Of a stretch of DNA of 64,000 nt, positions 14,927 to 23,797 are shown one piece after another. The stretch spans positions 62,001-126,000 of the forward strand of contig NZ_CBCPJJ010000008.1 in assembly GCF_965118895.1 (NCBI RefSeq). Direction: 5' to 3'. This DNA is from Rahnella inusitata_A. GTDB lineage: Bacteria > Pseudomonadota > Gammaproteobacteria > Enterobacterales > Enterobacteriaceae. The position numbers and the translations under genes are program-made. The notes under the pieces were generated by a model. The model had not been told where the DNA came from and ran no database searches. It saw nothing but the letters and a program-made list of their open reading frames with translations. Numbering within the stretch: the first letter of the stretch is position 1; the number at the start of each line of letters is the position of its first letter.

Positions 14927-15877
14927 TCAGAAGCGGAACACAAAGAAATACATGAACGCGGTATTAACCAGCAACAGCAGCACGCCGGTTTTCCACTGCG
15001 CCTTAATCACGCCGTTTTTATCCTGCAATTCGAGCAGAGCGGCGGGGACGATATTGAAGTTTGCCGCCATCGGCGTCATCAGCGTACCGCAGAAACCGCA
15101 CAACATTCCGATAGCGCCCATGATTGCCGGGTTACCGCCCAGTTGATTTACGATAAGCGGCAGCCCGATACCGGCCGTCATCACCGGGAACGCGGCAAAT
15201 CCGTTACCCATGATCATGGTGAAGAGCGCCATACCGAAGGTGTACGCCACCACAATCGCCAGCGGGGAGCCAAGCGGAATAATGTTTTTCACCAGATCCG
15301 CCACCACGCTGCCGACGCCGGCCATCGCAAACAGCGCGCCCAGCGCAGCAAGCATTTGCGGCAGGATTGCCGCCCAGCCAACGGTGTCCATTGTCTGTCC
15401 ACCGGCTTTAATGGCTTTCACCGGCGAATCGCGCAGCATAATCAGCGCGGCAAAAAAGGCGACCAGTGTTCCGATCACCAGAGAAATCAGCGTAACGTTT
15501 TTGGCTTCCACGAAAGGCGTGTATTTCAGGGTCAGCGTGCCAATAAGCGTCACAATCGGGATCAGCAGGGCGGGGATGAACAGTTTGCTGCGAAAACGTC
15601 GGGCGCCCGCTTCGCGTTTTTCAATCATTTCCGGTTGTTCGCTGTCGGTTTTGCCTTTACCCAGTTTGCCGGTACCGGCAATGACTGCCAGCAGGATCGC
15701 CAGACAGCCGGTGACAAAGTGCGGCAGCTCGCCGCCAAACAGGAAGGTTACGCCGTAAACGCCCCAGAACAGCGCGTTCACATAACGGCGGGAATTGCTT
15801 TTATCGCGCAAGTTGAAGAAGGCATAGGCGCAGAACATCAGGCCTGCGAGGATATACACTGACTGAAGGTTGATCAT
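14927..15877 (-). CDS. DUF979 membrane protein, permease subunit
   Basis: 316 residues with about eight or more hydrophobic segments and a central basic loop. It starts inside the stop of the DUF969 gene (4-base ATGA overlap), so the two are made together. DUF969 and DUF979 proteins are almost always paired and are thought to form one transporter; in several bacteria they lie beside pyrrolidone-carboxylate peptidase or 5-oxoprolinase genes, suggesting 5-oxoproline or a similar acid as substrate. No such gene is present here; DUF2891 takes that place. Confidence 0.8.
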   Translation of the reverse strand: MINLQSVYILAGLMFCAYAFFNLRDKSNSRRYVNALFWGVYGVTFLFGGELPHFVTGCLAILLAVIAGTGKLGKGKTDSEQPEMIEKREAGARRFRSKLFIPALLIPIVTLIGTLTLKYTPFVEAKNVTLISLVIGTLVAFFAALIMLRDSPVKAIKAGGQTMDTVGWAAILPQMLAALGALFAMAGVGSVVADLVKNIIPLGSPLAIVVAYTFGMALFTMIMGNGFAAFPVMTAGIGLPLIVNQLGGNPAIMGAIGMLCGFCGTLMTPMAANFNIVPAALLELQDKNGVIKAQWKTGVLLLLVNTAFMYFFVFRF

Positions 15878-16563
15878 TTCGCTGCGCTCCCGTGTTGGCT
15901 GTCAAAACGTTTAGCCAGCGAGCGGTCAAGCAGCCATAAACGGATAAAGTGAATAATCAACGCTGCGATGGCGGTCGGGATCGCCCATACCGACAGGTGC
16001 AGCGGCTCGACGTCGATACCGTACTGCGCGAGGAAACCTTTGATAAGCAGGATGGACTGCACGGCGATAAAGATATCTTCGCCGAAGAACACCGCCACGT
16101 TGTCCGCAGCGGCCGAGTGGGCGCGGATCTTCTGGCGCACATCGTTGGGTAAATCACCGTACTTGGTGGTTGCGGCGGCTTCAGCCATAGGGGCGATCAG
16201 CGGGCGCACCATCTGCGCGTGTCCGCCCAGCGAGTTCAACCCCAGCGCGGCCGTCATCTGGCGCAGGAAGAAATAGAGCATCAAAATACGGCCAGTGGTC
16301 GCGACGTGAATTTTGGAGATGAGGTGTTTCGCCTGTTCTTTCAGGCCGTTGCGCTCGAGTAACGCGATAACCGGTAATGTCAGCCAGATAAGCCCCATAT
16401 AGCGGTTTTCGGTAAAGGCTTTGCCGAACGCACTGATGATTTCAATGGTCTGCATACCGCCGGCCAGTCCGGTCGAAATCCCGGCCACGGTCACCACCAG
16501 CAACGGATTAAACCGCAGTGCAAATCCCAGCACGACGATCGGAATACCAATTAACACCCACAT
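15874..16563 (-). CDS. DUF969 membrane protein, permease subunit
   Basis: 229 residues with about six membrane helices (first: LIGIPIVVLGFALRFNPLLV). It is the first gene of a three-gene minus-strand operon (DUF969, DUF979, DUF2891), with AGAGG before its ATG. It pairs with the DUF979 protein as a probable two-component permease. The segment RQMTAALGLNSLGGHAQMVRP is typical of the family. Transport function is inferred from the fold and pairing only. Confidence 0.8.
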   Translation of the reverse strand: MWVLIGIPIVVLGFALRFNPLLVVTVAGISTGLAGGMQTIEIISAFGKAFTENRYMGLIWLTLPVIALLERNGLKEQAKHLISKIHVATTGRILMLYFFLRQMTAALGLNSLGGHAQMVRPLIAPMAEAAATTKYGDLPNDVRQKIRAHSAAADNVAVFFGEDIFIAVQSILLIKGFLAQYGIDVEPLHLSVWAIPTAIAALIIHFIRLWLLDRSLAKRFDSQHGSAAK

Positions 16564-16871
16564 ATGACTACCTCTGAACGAATGAATACGATGTTGTGTT
16601 TTTTTGTTTTAAGTGCGGTTCAATGCGAAATACACCGGAAATAACGGTGGGTTATTTCTTATAGCGATTTCGCATAAATAAAACCGAGAGGCGGAAAGTA
16701 ACAAGCGTTCTACTGGAGCGCAAGATGCAAAACCGGCGGAGATCATAGGAAATTGCTCTGCAAATCAGAAACTTTGTTATTGGACAAAATAAAAAAACGG
16801 CTGATGTTCGATGCTATGATATTAACAATATCCGGGGCGAATCCCGGTCACGCAGTTAAAGGATGCAGGCA
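16564..16871. promoter_or_regulatory. Divergent promoter region with 9-bp inverted repeat
   Basis: About 300 bases between the DUF969 operon and the AI-2E-family gene. ATGCGAAAT (16623-16631) and ATTTCGCAT (16667-16675) are perfect inverted arms separated by 35 bases, 60 bases upstream of DUF969, possibly an operator pair. No regulator gene is adjacent. The rest is AT-rich with no ORF. Confidence 0.35.
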
Positions 16872-17882
16872 ATGCAAATTATGAGATCGAATCACATTCG
16901 CTGGCTCAGTTTGTTGATTGTGATGGGCGGGTTATTGTTGATTCTTCCTCTTCATTTACTGGCGTGTTTTATCGCCGGTTTTGTGGTGTACGAACTGGTC
17001 AATGCGCTGACGCCACACTTTCAGAAAATCATCAGTGGTGAACGGGCGCGCTGGGTCGTTGTGGCATTTATCAGCACCGTGGTGGTCAGCTGTCTGATCA
17101 TCTTTGTCGCAGGTATCGCGGATTTCCTGATGGAAGACATGAAAAACCCGGTGGCGTTTAACGCCATGGTGTCACGGCTGCTGACCGATGCGCAGAGCCG
17201 GTTATCGCCGGTGTTATTGCATTATCTTCCGGCCAACATCGAGGAGTTGCAGCGCACTTTCCTGCAATGGCTGCGTGAGCACATCGTGATGATTCAGACG
17301 TTCGGCAAAAATGCCGCACACGTGTTTGTTACCATGCTGATCGGTATGATTCTGGGCGCGATTATTTCGCTTCAGCGCCACACTAAGGGCGAACACCATG
17401 CGCCGCTGAAAAAAGAGCTACTGGATCGCGTGAACTTGCTGAGTGCCGCGTTTCGCAACGTGGTGTTCGCACAGTTCCAGATTTCGCTTATCAATACGGT
17501 GTTGTCGGGCGTATTCCTGTTTGGCATTCTGCCGCTGTTTGGCATCCATCTGCCGCTGGCGAAAACGCTGGTCGCGCTGACCTTTGTTTGCGGTCTGCTG
17601 CCGGTGGTGGGTAATCTGATTTCCAATACGCTGATTTTCATCGTCGGGCTGTCGCTCTCGTTGTGGGTGGGGGCGCTGGTGCTGGGTTATCTGATAATCA
17701 TTCATAAAGTGGAATACTTCCTCAATGCGCGCATCGTGGGCAACCGCATCAAGGCAAAATCCTGGGAAGTACTGCTGGCAATGGTGGTATTCGAGGCGGC
17801 GTTTGGCATACCGGGCGTGGTCGCGGCACCTATCTATTACGCTTATCTGAAAAGTGAACTGAAAGACGCCGGTTTGATTTAA
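16872..17882 (+). CDS. AI-2E family (UPF0118) membrane transporter
   Basis: 336 residues from ATG 16872, preferred because AAAGGA lies 8 bases upstream; an ATG at 16863 overlaps the ribosome binding site. Eight or so helices in the family layout: paired N-terminal helices, a long soluble loop (about residues 75-150), then five C-terminal helices with the conserved GLLPVVGNLISNTLIF and AFGIPGVVAAPIYYAYLK segments. Relatives include TqsA, YdiK and PerM; some export autoinducer-2, others work as cation/H+ antiporters. The member cannot be fixed from sequence. Monocistronic. Confidence 0.85.
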   Translation: MQIMRSNHIRWLSLLIVMGGLLLILPLHLLACFIAGFVVYELVNALTPHFQKIISGERARWVVVAFISTVVVSCLIIFVAGIADFLMEDMKNPVAFNAMVSRLLTDAQSRLSPVLLHYLPANIEELQRTFLQWLREHIVMIQTFGKNAAHVFVTMLIGMILGAIISLQRHTKGEHHAPLKKELLDRVNLLSAAFRNVVFAQFQISLINTVLSGVFLFGILPLFGIHLPLAKTLVALTFVCGLLPVVGNLISNTLIFIVGLSLSLWVGALVLGYLIIIHKVEYFLNARIVGNRIKAKSWEVLLAMVVFEAAFGIPGVVAAPIYYAYLKSELKDAGLI

Positions 17883-18096
17883 TCCTTTCCACCTCTCTTC
17901 TCAAAATGGCGCTGCCAGTCGGCGGCGCCACCGTCTGGCTATCGGAATGTCCTGATTTAAAACTCCTGAAAAAAACAGATTCAGGCAAGTAATGGCGAGG
18001 ATCGTTATATTTGTTCTTCGCCTGAACGCGTCATACTTCTGCGGTGCCTGCCTTTTGCAGTGCGCAAGTATTCCGTCAGCCCTTCAGGAGAAACAA

Positions 18097-19155
18097 ATGA
18101 CTCTTAACGTTCGTGGTTTCGCTGCACTTTCAGCGGATGCGCCTCTTGCGCCTCATAATTTTGTTCGCCGTGACCCGCGTGATACCGACGTTGTGATCGA
18201 CATTCTGTACTGCGGCGTGTGCCACTCAGATATCCACCAGGCGCGCAACGAATGGCACCAAAGTATCTATCCGATGGTGCCGGGACACGAAATTATCGGC
18301 CGCGTGAAGCAGGTCGGTGCAAAAGTCAGCAACTTTAAAGTCGGCGAGTTTGTCGGTGTCGGTTGTATGGTCGATTCTTGTCAGCACTGTGAGTCCTGCG
18401 CGGAAAGCCTGGAACAGTACTGTGAAGAAGGCGCAACCATGACCTATAACAGCTACGATCGTCATGACAACATGATGACCTACGGCGGTTATTCCGAACA
18501 AATCGTGGTAGCAGAAAAATTCGTTCTGCACGTTTCCGAAAAACTGGACATCAAATCCGCCGCACCGCTGCTGTGTGCCGGTATCACCACCTTCTCCCCG
18601 CTGAAGCATTGGAAAGTCGGTAAAGGCCATAAAGTGGCAGTTGTCGGTCTGGGCGGTCTCGGGCACATGGGTCTGAAATTCGCTAAAGCGCTGGGTGCAG
18701 ACGTGACATTGTTCACGCGCTCTAAGGGCAAAGAGCAGGAAGCTTACCGTCTTGGCGCTGACCACGTTGTGTTGTCTACCGATGAAGAGCAAATGGCGGC
18801 CGTGAAAAGCCACTTCGACTTCATTCTCGACACCGTGCCAAACGCACATGACCTGAACCCGTATCTGGATACCCTGAAACGCGATGGTACCCACATTCTG
18901 GTTGGTCTGATCGAGCCAATCGAGCCTGCGCTGCACAGTGGCAAACTGGTCATGGGCCGCAAAACCGTTGCCGGCTCCCTGATTGGCGGTATCGCTGAAA
19001 CTCAGGAAATGCTGGATTTTTGTGCTGAACATGGCATCACCAGTGACGTGGAAATGATCGACATGCAGGATATCAACGGCGCTTACGAACGTATGCTGAA
19101 AAGCGACGTGAAATACCGCTTTGTTGTTGACATGGCTTCACTGAAAAACGCTTAA
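18097..19155 (+). CDS. yahK: Zinc-dependent NADP alcohol dehydrogenase, YahK/cinnamyl alcohol dehydrogenase type
   Basis: 352 residues from ATG 18097 (CAGGAG upstream). Catalytic zinc ligands are in YCGVCHSD and PGHE; structural zinc cysteines lie in VDSCQHCESCAESLEQYC; the nucleotide-binding motif is VGLGGLGHMG. The sequence follows E. coli YahK closely (GGIAETQEMLDFCAEHGI, AYERMLKSDVKYRFV). It reduces a broad range of aldehydes with NADPH. A role against plant or furanic aldehydes would fit padC in the same window, but this is inference. Monocistronic. Confidence 0.9.
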   Translation: MTLNVRGFAALSADAPLAPHNFVRRDPRDTDVVIDILYCGVCHSDIHQARNEWHQSIYPMVPGHEIIGRVKQVGAKVSNFKVGEFVGVGCMVDSCQHCESCAESLEQYCEEGATMTYNSYDRHDNMMTYGGYSEQIVVAEKFVLHVSEKLDIKSAAPLLCAGITTFSPLKHWKVGKGHKVAVVGLGGLGHMGLKFAKALGADVTLFTRSKGKEQEAYRLGADHVVLSTDEEQMAAVKSHFDFILDTVPNAHDLNPYLDTLKRDGTHILVGLIEPIEPALHSGKLVMGRKTVAGSLIGGIAETQEMLDFCAEHGITSDVEMIDMQDINGAYERMLKSDVKYRFVVDMASLKNA

Positions 19156-19321
19156 CCCCCTGATTTTGGTTAATTAGCGACCTGATGCGCCTGCCAGCCC
19201 GCGAAGCAATCCTCACCGGCAGGCGCATTGTGGCGAAATTTGAGCATAACTTCTTTCTGTGGCTTCTCGGCTTGTAACGGCAGTGGTATCCTGCTGCCTT
19301 TCGCATGGCGAAGGAAAACCA

Positions 19322-19666
19322 GTGGCTAAGAGTTTTGATGAACTCATCAGAGATATGGATCTGATGATTGAACATGTGGACAGCCTGAAAAGCCTGCCTC
19401 CGCGGGCTGCAGAGCCAAGTTCGAGGGCGGCTGAGAAACCTGCATACGACTCCTTTGGCGAGATTTTTGCGCTGAAGGCCGTGATGCGCGCCTTTATCTC
19501 GTCCGTCGATACCATCGTAAAAGTACAGATTGCGAAGAAAGTTGAGCAGGACATCGGTCATCTGGAAAACACCGTGCGATCTATTGGCGGGGGAAGTGCC
19601 AATGCTGAAGACGTCGCGCAAATCACTGCTTATGTGCGCAACGCCGTTTCTGAATTAATGGACTAA
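19322..19666 (+). CDS. Small hypothetical protein
   Basis: 114 residues from a GTG start at 19322 with AAGGA 6 bases upstream; an upstream in-frame ATG at 19259 has no ribosome binding site. The product is soluble, acidic and helical, with an opening MAKSFDELIRDMDLMIEH-like segment when read from GTG and a coiled-coil-like middle (VKVQIAKKVEQDIGHLENTV). No family recognised. An intrinsic terminator follows 65 bases downstream. Confidence 0.65.
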   Translation: MAKSFDELIRDMDLMIEHVDSLKSLPPRAAEPSSRAAEKPAYDSFGEIFALKAVMRAFISSVDTIVKVQIAKKVEQDIGHLENTVRSIGGGSANAEDVAQITAYVRNAVSELMD

Positions 19667-19730
19667 CGGCACGGGTCACCGCCTCAGCGAACGAAAAATG
19701 TCTGCAATGTTCTGCAAATACAGGCCAATA

Positions 19731-19765
19731 AACGCCGATCACCTTGAGTGACCGGCGTTTTTTTT
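19731..19765 (+). terminator. Terminator after the small hypothetical gene
   Basis: AACGCCG-A-TCAC pairs with GTGA-C-CGGCGTT (one mismatch) around a 5-base loop and is followed by a run of eight T residues. Confidence 0.88.
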
Positions 19766-19847
19766 GGTGGAAAGGGTGAGGGCAGGCGATAGGCGCGCGG
19801 ACGAAAAGCGTTTATTCTTCGCTTATTCTTCATTGCTGGCGTTTGTT

Positions 19848-20723
19848 ATGGCTCAGGACTATCGCTTTTTCGCGGCAACCCGCCGCCGATGTTTTGCTCT
19901 TTTGTTTGAACACCGCACCCGCAGCGGCCGCCGGATGGAAGCATTCTGGATCGCCGCGTCATTACTGAGCGTGGTGGTATTGTTTTTCGAATCCAGCGCG
20001 AGCGATCTCTTTCCCAATACGCCGGACATTCTCTGGCGCTTCGGTTTGCTCGAGCTTGGTTTCACGGCGCTGTTTAGCGTGGAGTATGTGCTGCGCGTGC
20101 TGTGTTCGCCGCGCAAAACCCACTATCCGGTGAGCTTCTTCGGCATTATCGATCTCTGTACTGTTTTACCGATGTACATCATATGGATGATGCCGTCATT
20201 GGCCGGAGCTACCGATCTGGTGGTTCTGGTGCGGTTGCTGAGGGTTCTGCGCGTCCTGCGCGTCCTGAAACTCCTGCGCTATATGAACGATGCCGGCATC
20301 CTCTGGCGCAGCATGATGCGCGCGCGGCGCAAGCTGGGCATCTTCTTCGGTTTTGTGGCGATCATTCTTTGCCTGTTCGGCGGTCTGATGTTTGCGGTGG
20401 AAGAGGGCAAGGATGGCTTTACGTCGCTGGGCGCGTCGGTGTACTGGGCGGTGGTCACGCTGACCACGGTGGGTTACGGCGATATCACCCCGCATACGGC
20501 GACGGGCAGAATGCTGGCTTCTGTCCTCATTCTGTTAGGTTATTCCATCATTGCTGTACCGACCGGAATTCTGACGGCTTATATGTCACAGGAGTTGGAA
20601 AAGGGGCGTGCGGCCCGTTCTTGTCAGAATTGTCTGCATTCCGGGCACGAATCTGATGCAAAATTTTGCGCGCATTGTGGTGAAGCTCTTCAAGCAGAAA
20701 GATCTCAACCTGTTGATAAATAG
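19848..20723 (+). CDS. Voltage-gated potassium channel homologue with C-terminal zinc ribbon
   Basis: 291 residues from ATG 19848; a TTG at 19764 would add 28 residues but overlaps the preceding terminator. It has six helices: a voltage sensor whose S4 is RLLRVLRVLRVLKLLRY with arginines every third residue, then the pore with selectivity filter TTVGYGD. After S6 the cytoplasmic tail ends in a four-cysteine zinc ribbon (CQNC ... CAHC). Bacterial relatives are KvAP-like and Kch-like channels. The metal-binding tail is unlike the RCK domain of Kch and may sense metal or redox state. Monocistronic. Confidence 0.9.
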   Translation: MAQDYRFFAATRRRCFALLFEHRTRSGRRMEAFWIAASLLSVVVLFFESSASDLFPNTPDILWRFGLLELGFTALFSVEYVLRVLCSPRKTHYPVSFFGIIDLCTVLPMYIIWMMPSLAGATDLVVLVRLLRVLRVLRVLKLLRYMNDAGILWRSMMRARRKLGIFFGFVAIILCLFGGLMFAVEEGKDGFTSLGASVYWAVVTLTTVGYGDITPHTATGRMLASVLILLGYSIIAVPTGILTAYMSQELEKGRAARSCQNCLHSGHESDAKFCAHCGEALQAERSQPVDK

Positions 20724-21021
20724 ACCTATAATTGCTCAATGATTGTACTGACTGGTTCATAAAAAGACTATTTTTCGGCTTTCCCTCGACATTGCGTTAA
20801 AAAGAGTTGCTATTAAATGGCAGTCATGAGTAAATACGTCTCGGCCTGTGGTACAGACCTATTTATGCACGACATCCTGAGTAAAGTTGTTCCAATTTAA
20901 AGCGTTATCCATGATAACCCTGCTCTGACGAATTTCCTTCTTAGTGCCTCCATAAGTAACGACTGAAATCCGGCTATAACATGCCCATGGTGGCGAAATT
21001 TATTTTTAAAAGGTAATTCTT

Positions 21022-21231
21022 ATGTCAATGATGAAAGGTCAGGTTAAGTGGTTTAACGAGTCTAAAGGCTTTGGCTTCATCACTCCTGCTGACGGCAGCA
21101 AAGATGTGTTCGTACACTTCTCCGCTATCCAGGATCAAGGTTTCAAGACCCTGGCTGAAGGCCAGAACGTACAGTTCACTATCGAGAACGGTGCTAAAGG
21201 TCCGTCTGCGGCTAACGTTACCGCTATCTAA
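21022..21231 (+). CDS. Cold-shock protein, CspC/CspE type
   Basis: 69 residues with the RNA-binding motifs KGFGFI (RNP1) and VFVHFS (RNP2) in the OB fold. It is nearest to CspC and CspE of E. coli, which are constitutive RNA chaperones and antiterminators. The ATG at 21022 has AAGG at good spacing. Roughly 300 bases without a gene lie upstream, which leaves space for a long leader such as those of temperature-controlled csp genes; I see no certain cold box. A terminator follows. Confidence 0.95.
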   Translation: MSMMKGQVKWFNESKGFGFITPADGSKDVFVHFSAIQDQGFKTLAEGQNVQFTIENGAKGPSAANVTAI

Positions 21232-21270
21232 TTTTGCTTCCTCACTGTTTCAGTGACAAAGCAAGATGAC

Positions 21271-21296
21271 AAAAACCCGCTCATGCGGGTTTTTTT
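21271..21296 (+). terminator. Terminator of the cold-shock gene
   Basis: AAAACCCGC/GCGGGTTTT stem with a TCAT loop followed by a T-run, 40 bases after the csp stop. Confidence 0.92.
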
Positions 21297-21370
21297 ACGT
21301 CTGTCGTTTGGGCAACGGGCAAAAAAATGCCCGCAACGTGGCGGGCAAAAATATTTCTTATGACATTCAT
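21281..21370 (-). CDS. Possible 29-residue peptide overlapping a terminator
   Basis: An ATG at 21370 is preceded by GAGGGAG at ideal spacing and opens a 29-codon frame (MNVIRNIFARHVAGIF...), moderately hydrophobic at the N-terminus. The frame runs straight through a GC hairpin with T-run on the same strand (21321-21346) and ends in the csp terminator. Either a leader peptide whose translation disrupts the hairpin, or a short regulatory RNA with an accidental frame. No known family recognised. Confidence 0.3.
   Translation of the reverse strand: MNVIRNIFARHVAGIFLPVAQTTDVKKPA
21321..21346 (-). terminator. Intrinsic terminator on the minus strand
   Basis: GCCCGC/GCGGGC stem with a 6-base loop followed on the minus strand by A and seven T residues. 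No annotated gene ends here; it lies inside the putative 29-codon frame, so it may end a small RNA starting near 21400. Confidence 0.65.
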
Positions 21371-21568
21371 TTCGTACTCCCTCGGGGGTGAGCACGTTAG
21401 AAGTATAAAAGAAATAACCGTCAGGATTCTGGCGCTAAATGGTTAAGAAATTGAAAATGAGTTTCCCTGCGTTATCTTCGGGTTTTTTACCCGCTTTCAC
21501 CTCCCACCGTGCCTTTCTCCGGCAGTCTGTACTACAATAAAGACAATTGAAAACCATGGGATAACCTG

Positions 21569-21766
21569 ATGAAAGTTAATGATCTTGTCACAGTAAAAAC
21601 AGACGGCGGGCCGCGTCGCGAAGGTAAAGTACTCGCCGTAGAAGAGTTTTACGAAGGTGTGATGTATCTGGTCGCGCTGGAAGATTATCCGGCAGGTATC
21701 TGGTTCTTCAATGAGGGCGATACCAAAGACGGTACCTTCGTCGTACCGCGAGACAGCGAAGCCTGA
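21569..21766 (+). CDS. dsrB: DsrB family protein
   Basis: 65 residues. Start MKVNDLVTVKTDGGPRREG and the middle LEDYPAGIWFFNE match E. coli DsrB, a small protein of unknown function next to rcsA. It is probably a small beta barrel. In E. coli, dsrB and rcsA are neighbours; here a chemoreceptor gene separates them. An intrinsic terminator follows at 21797. Confidence 0.93.
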   Translation: MKVNDLVTVKTDGGPRREGKVLAVEEFYEGVMYLVALEDYPAGIWFFNEGDTKDGTFVVPRDSEA

Positions 21767-21796
21767 ACCACACCGTTTGCGTCACTTCCATAAAAA

Positions 21797-21829
21797 AACA
21801 CCGGAGCCATTGCTGCCGGTGTTTTTTTT
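21797..21829. terminator. Bidirectional terminator between dsrB and the chemoreceptor gene
   Basis: AACACCGG/CCGGTGTT stem with an 11-base loop, A-run on the left and eight T residues on the right. It can end both converging genes. Confidence 0.9.
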
Positions 21830-21860
21830 GACGTTCAGTAAAGCACAGCGCCGTTAAAAA

Positions 21861-23558
21861 TCAGAAGGTTTCCCAGTTCGCCTCTGCGCTGACCCCTTTG
21901 CCTGAACGCAGTGTCGTTCCCTGCAGGGCACGTGCGGTGGAAGTGTGATGCACTGACGGACGCTGTGCAGCATCAATCTTAAACACCGCCACCGCCTGCG
22001 TCAGGCGCGCAGCCTGTTCTTCCAGTGATGCCGCAGCGGCAGAGGCTTCCTGCACCAGCGAGGCGTTCTGCTGCGTGACGCCATCCATTTCTGACACCGC
22101 CAGGCTAACCTGACTGATCCCCCGGCTTTGCTCATCGGATGCCGAGGCGATTTCGCCCATGATGTCGGTGACGTGGCTGACTGCCGTCACAATTTCAGAC
22201 ATTGTAATGCCCGCATCGCCAACCAGAATGCTGCCTTCGCCAACAAAATCCACCGATTCTTCGATCAGTGATTCGATCTCTTTCGCAGCCTGGGCGCTGC
22301 GTTGTGCCAGATTACGTACTTCGCTGGCGACCACCGCAAAACCGCGACCTTGCTCACCGGCGCGCGCCGCTTCTACCGCAGCATTCAGCGCCAGAATGTT
22401 GGTCTGGAAGGCAATGCTGTTGATCACGTTGGTGATTTCGGCAATTTTGGTTGAGCTGCGGGAAATATTTTCCATGGTGCTGACCACGTTGGCGACAATT
22501 TCTCCGCCTTTCTGTGCTTTATTCGATGCCGCTGCGGCCAGTTTACTGGCGTGATGTGCGTTCTCTGAGTTCTGTTTCACGGTAGCGGTGAGTTGCTCCA
22601 TGCTGGCGGCGGTTTCTTCCAGCGCGGCAGCCTGTTGCTCGGTGCGGGAGGAAAGGTCGGTGTTGCCGGAGGCTATTTCGGTCGACCCCTGATAAATAGA
22701 CACCGCGCCTTCGCGCACGGTCAGCACGGTGCTGGCCAGCGAATGCTGCATGTGATCGACGTTGCTGCTCAGCACGCCTATTTCATTGCGTCCGTTGTTC
22801 TGCGCGGGTTGTGTCAAATCGCCTTCGGCTATCTTCTGGATACGTACCACCAGACGGTTCAGCGGATTGATGATCACTTTACGCATCACCAGATAGGTGA
22901 TGAAAGTCAGCACCAGTGCCATAAGGAAAGCCCCACCCATCAGGGCATAACCCAACGTGGCATTACGCTGTGCTTTATCATTGATTTTATTGGCAGTTTC
23001 AGTGCGGTAAGCAATCGCTGCTAACAGCGGAATATTGTTGGCCAGATCCAGTTCGCGTACGGTTTCTGCTTCCTGAGAAATCACTTCCTCAAAATGTGCC
23101 TGCTGCGCAGATTCCATCATCGGCACCATGCCTGAGGTCATATAGGCCTGGTAGGATTTTTTCAGCGGTTCATCGAGCGCCAAATCGGTGGCATTTTTGC
23201 CCGGACGATTGATGTAAGTATCAAATGCCGCCTGCGATTGTTTAAGACGGCTGGCGGCGTCGGTCAGGTTCTTTTTGAAGACGTCCTGGTCGCCGACGCG
23301 CGCAGCCGCAGCCGCCTGAATCAATAGCAAACGTGCCGTGCGCAGGTGGTTGGAACTGTTCGACAGCGCCAGACGGATTTGCAGCTCCTGCGTGGCATTG
23401 GATAATGCCGCATTACTTTGTTTGAGGAAGAAGCTGGAGGTGCCGATGGAAACGGCAAACAGAAACAGGATCCCCACCAAAATCTGGCTGATCAGAGTGA
23501 TGAGGCGAATATTGCTGATAAAAGAGGTTCTGGTATTTAAATTTAAAGGAGTATCCAT
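21861..23558 (-). CDS. Methyl-accepting chemotaxis protein with NWETF tail
   Basis: 565 residues. First membrane helix at about residues 17-45, a periplasmic four-helix-bundle ligand domain (about 46-200), second helix (YALMGGAFLMALVLTFITYL), HAMP domain and a signalling domain whose hairpin tip contains GRGFAVVASEVRNLAQRSA. Methylation helices contain the EQQAAALEETAASMEQL segment. The C-terminus is exactly NWETF, the tether for CheR and CheB found in high-abundance receptors such as Tsr and Tar. The ligand is unknown. It lies between dsrB and rcsA, which are adjacent in E. coli, so it is a lineage-specific insertion. Confidence 0.95.
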   Translation of the reverse strand: MDTPLNLNTRTSFISNIRLITLISQILVGILFLFAVSIGTSSFFLKQSNAALSNATQELQIRLALSNSSNHLRTARLLLIQAAAAARVGDQDVFKKNLTDAASRLKQSQAAFDTYINRPGKNATDLALDEPLKKSYQAYMTSGMVPMMESAQQAHFEEVISQEAETVRELDLANNIPLLAAIAYRTETANKINDKAQRNATLGYALMGGAFLMALVLTFITYLVMRKVIINPLNRLVVRIQKIAEGDLTQPAQNNGRNEIGVLSSNVDHMQHSLASTVLTVREGAVSIYQGSTEIASGNTDLSSRTEQQAAALEETAASMEQLTATVKQNSENAHHASKLAAAASNKAQKGGEIVANVVSTMENISRSSTKIAEITNVINSIAFQTNILALNAAVEAARAGEQGRGFAVVASEVRNLAQRSAQAAKEIESLIEESVDFVGEGSILVGDAGITMSEIVTAVSHVTDIMGEIASASDEQSRGISQVSLAVSEMDGVTQQNASLVQEASAAAASLEEQAARLTQAVAVFKIDAAQRPSVHHTSTARALQGTTLRSGKGVSAEANWETF

Positions 23559-23797
23559 TTTTTTCCGCTCTGTTAATCCTGTTCACCGGCGGTAGAGAGT
23601 CGGTGAGTGACAGCGATATAGGGTCTGCCTGCGGGCAAGTCCTGTCGTGACGAAAACACGCCATATAAGGACATCGGCAAATCAGCGCGGAGATTGAGTT
23701 TATATTTGCGACGCGGATCTCATTTCGTAACTTTGTGTAGCCTTCTACAGGCTATGCAAATGCACAGCCTGTGGGAATAGCAGCAAAAGGGCGAAGA

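Noticed and set aside
23660..23720. Sigma-28 promoter for the chemoreceptor gene
   Set aside because: A GCCGATGT -10 is present on the minus strand with TAAACTCA upstream, but the spacing is 16 rather than 11 bases.
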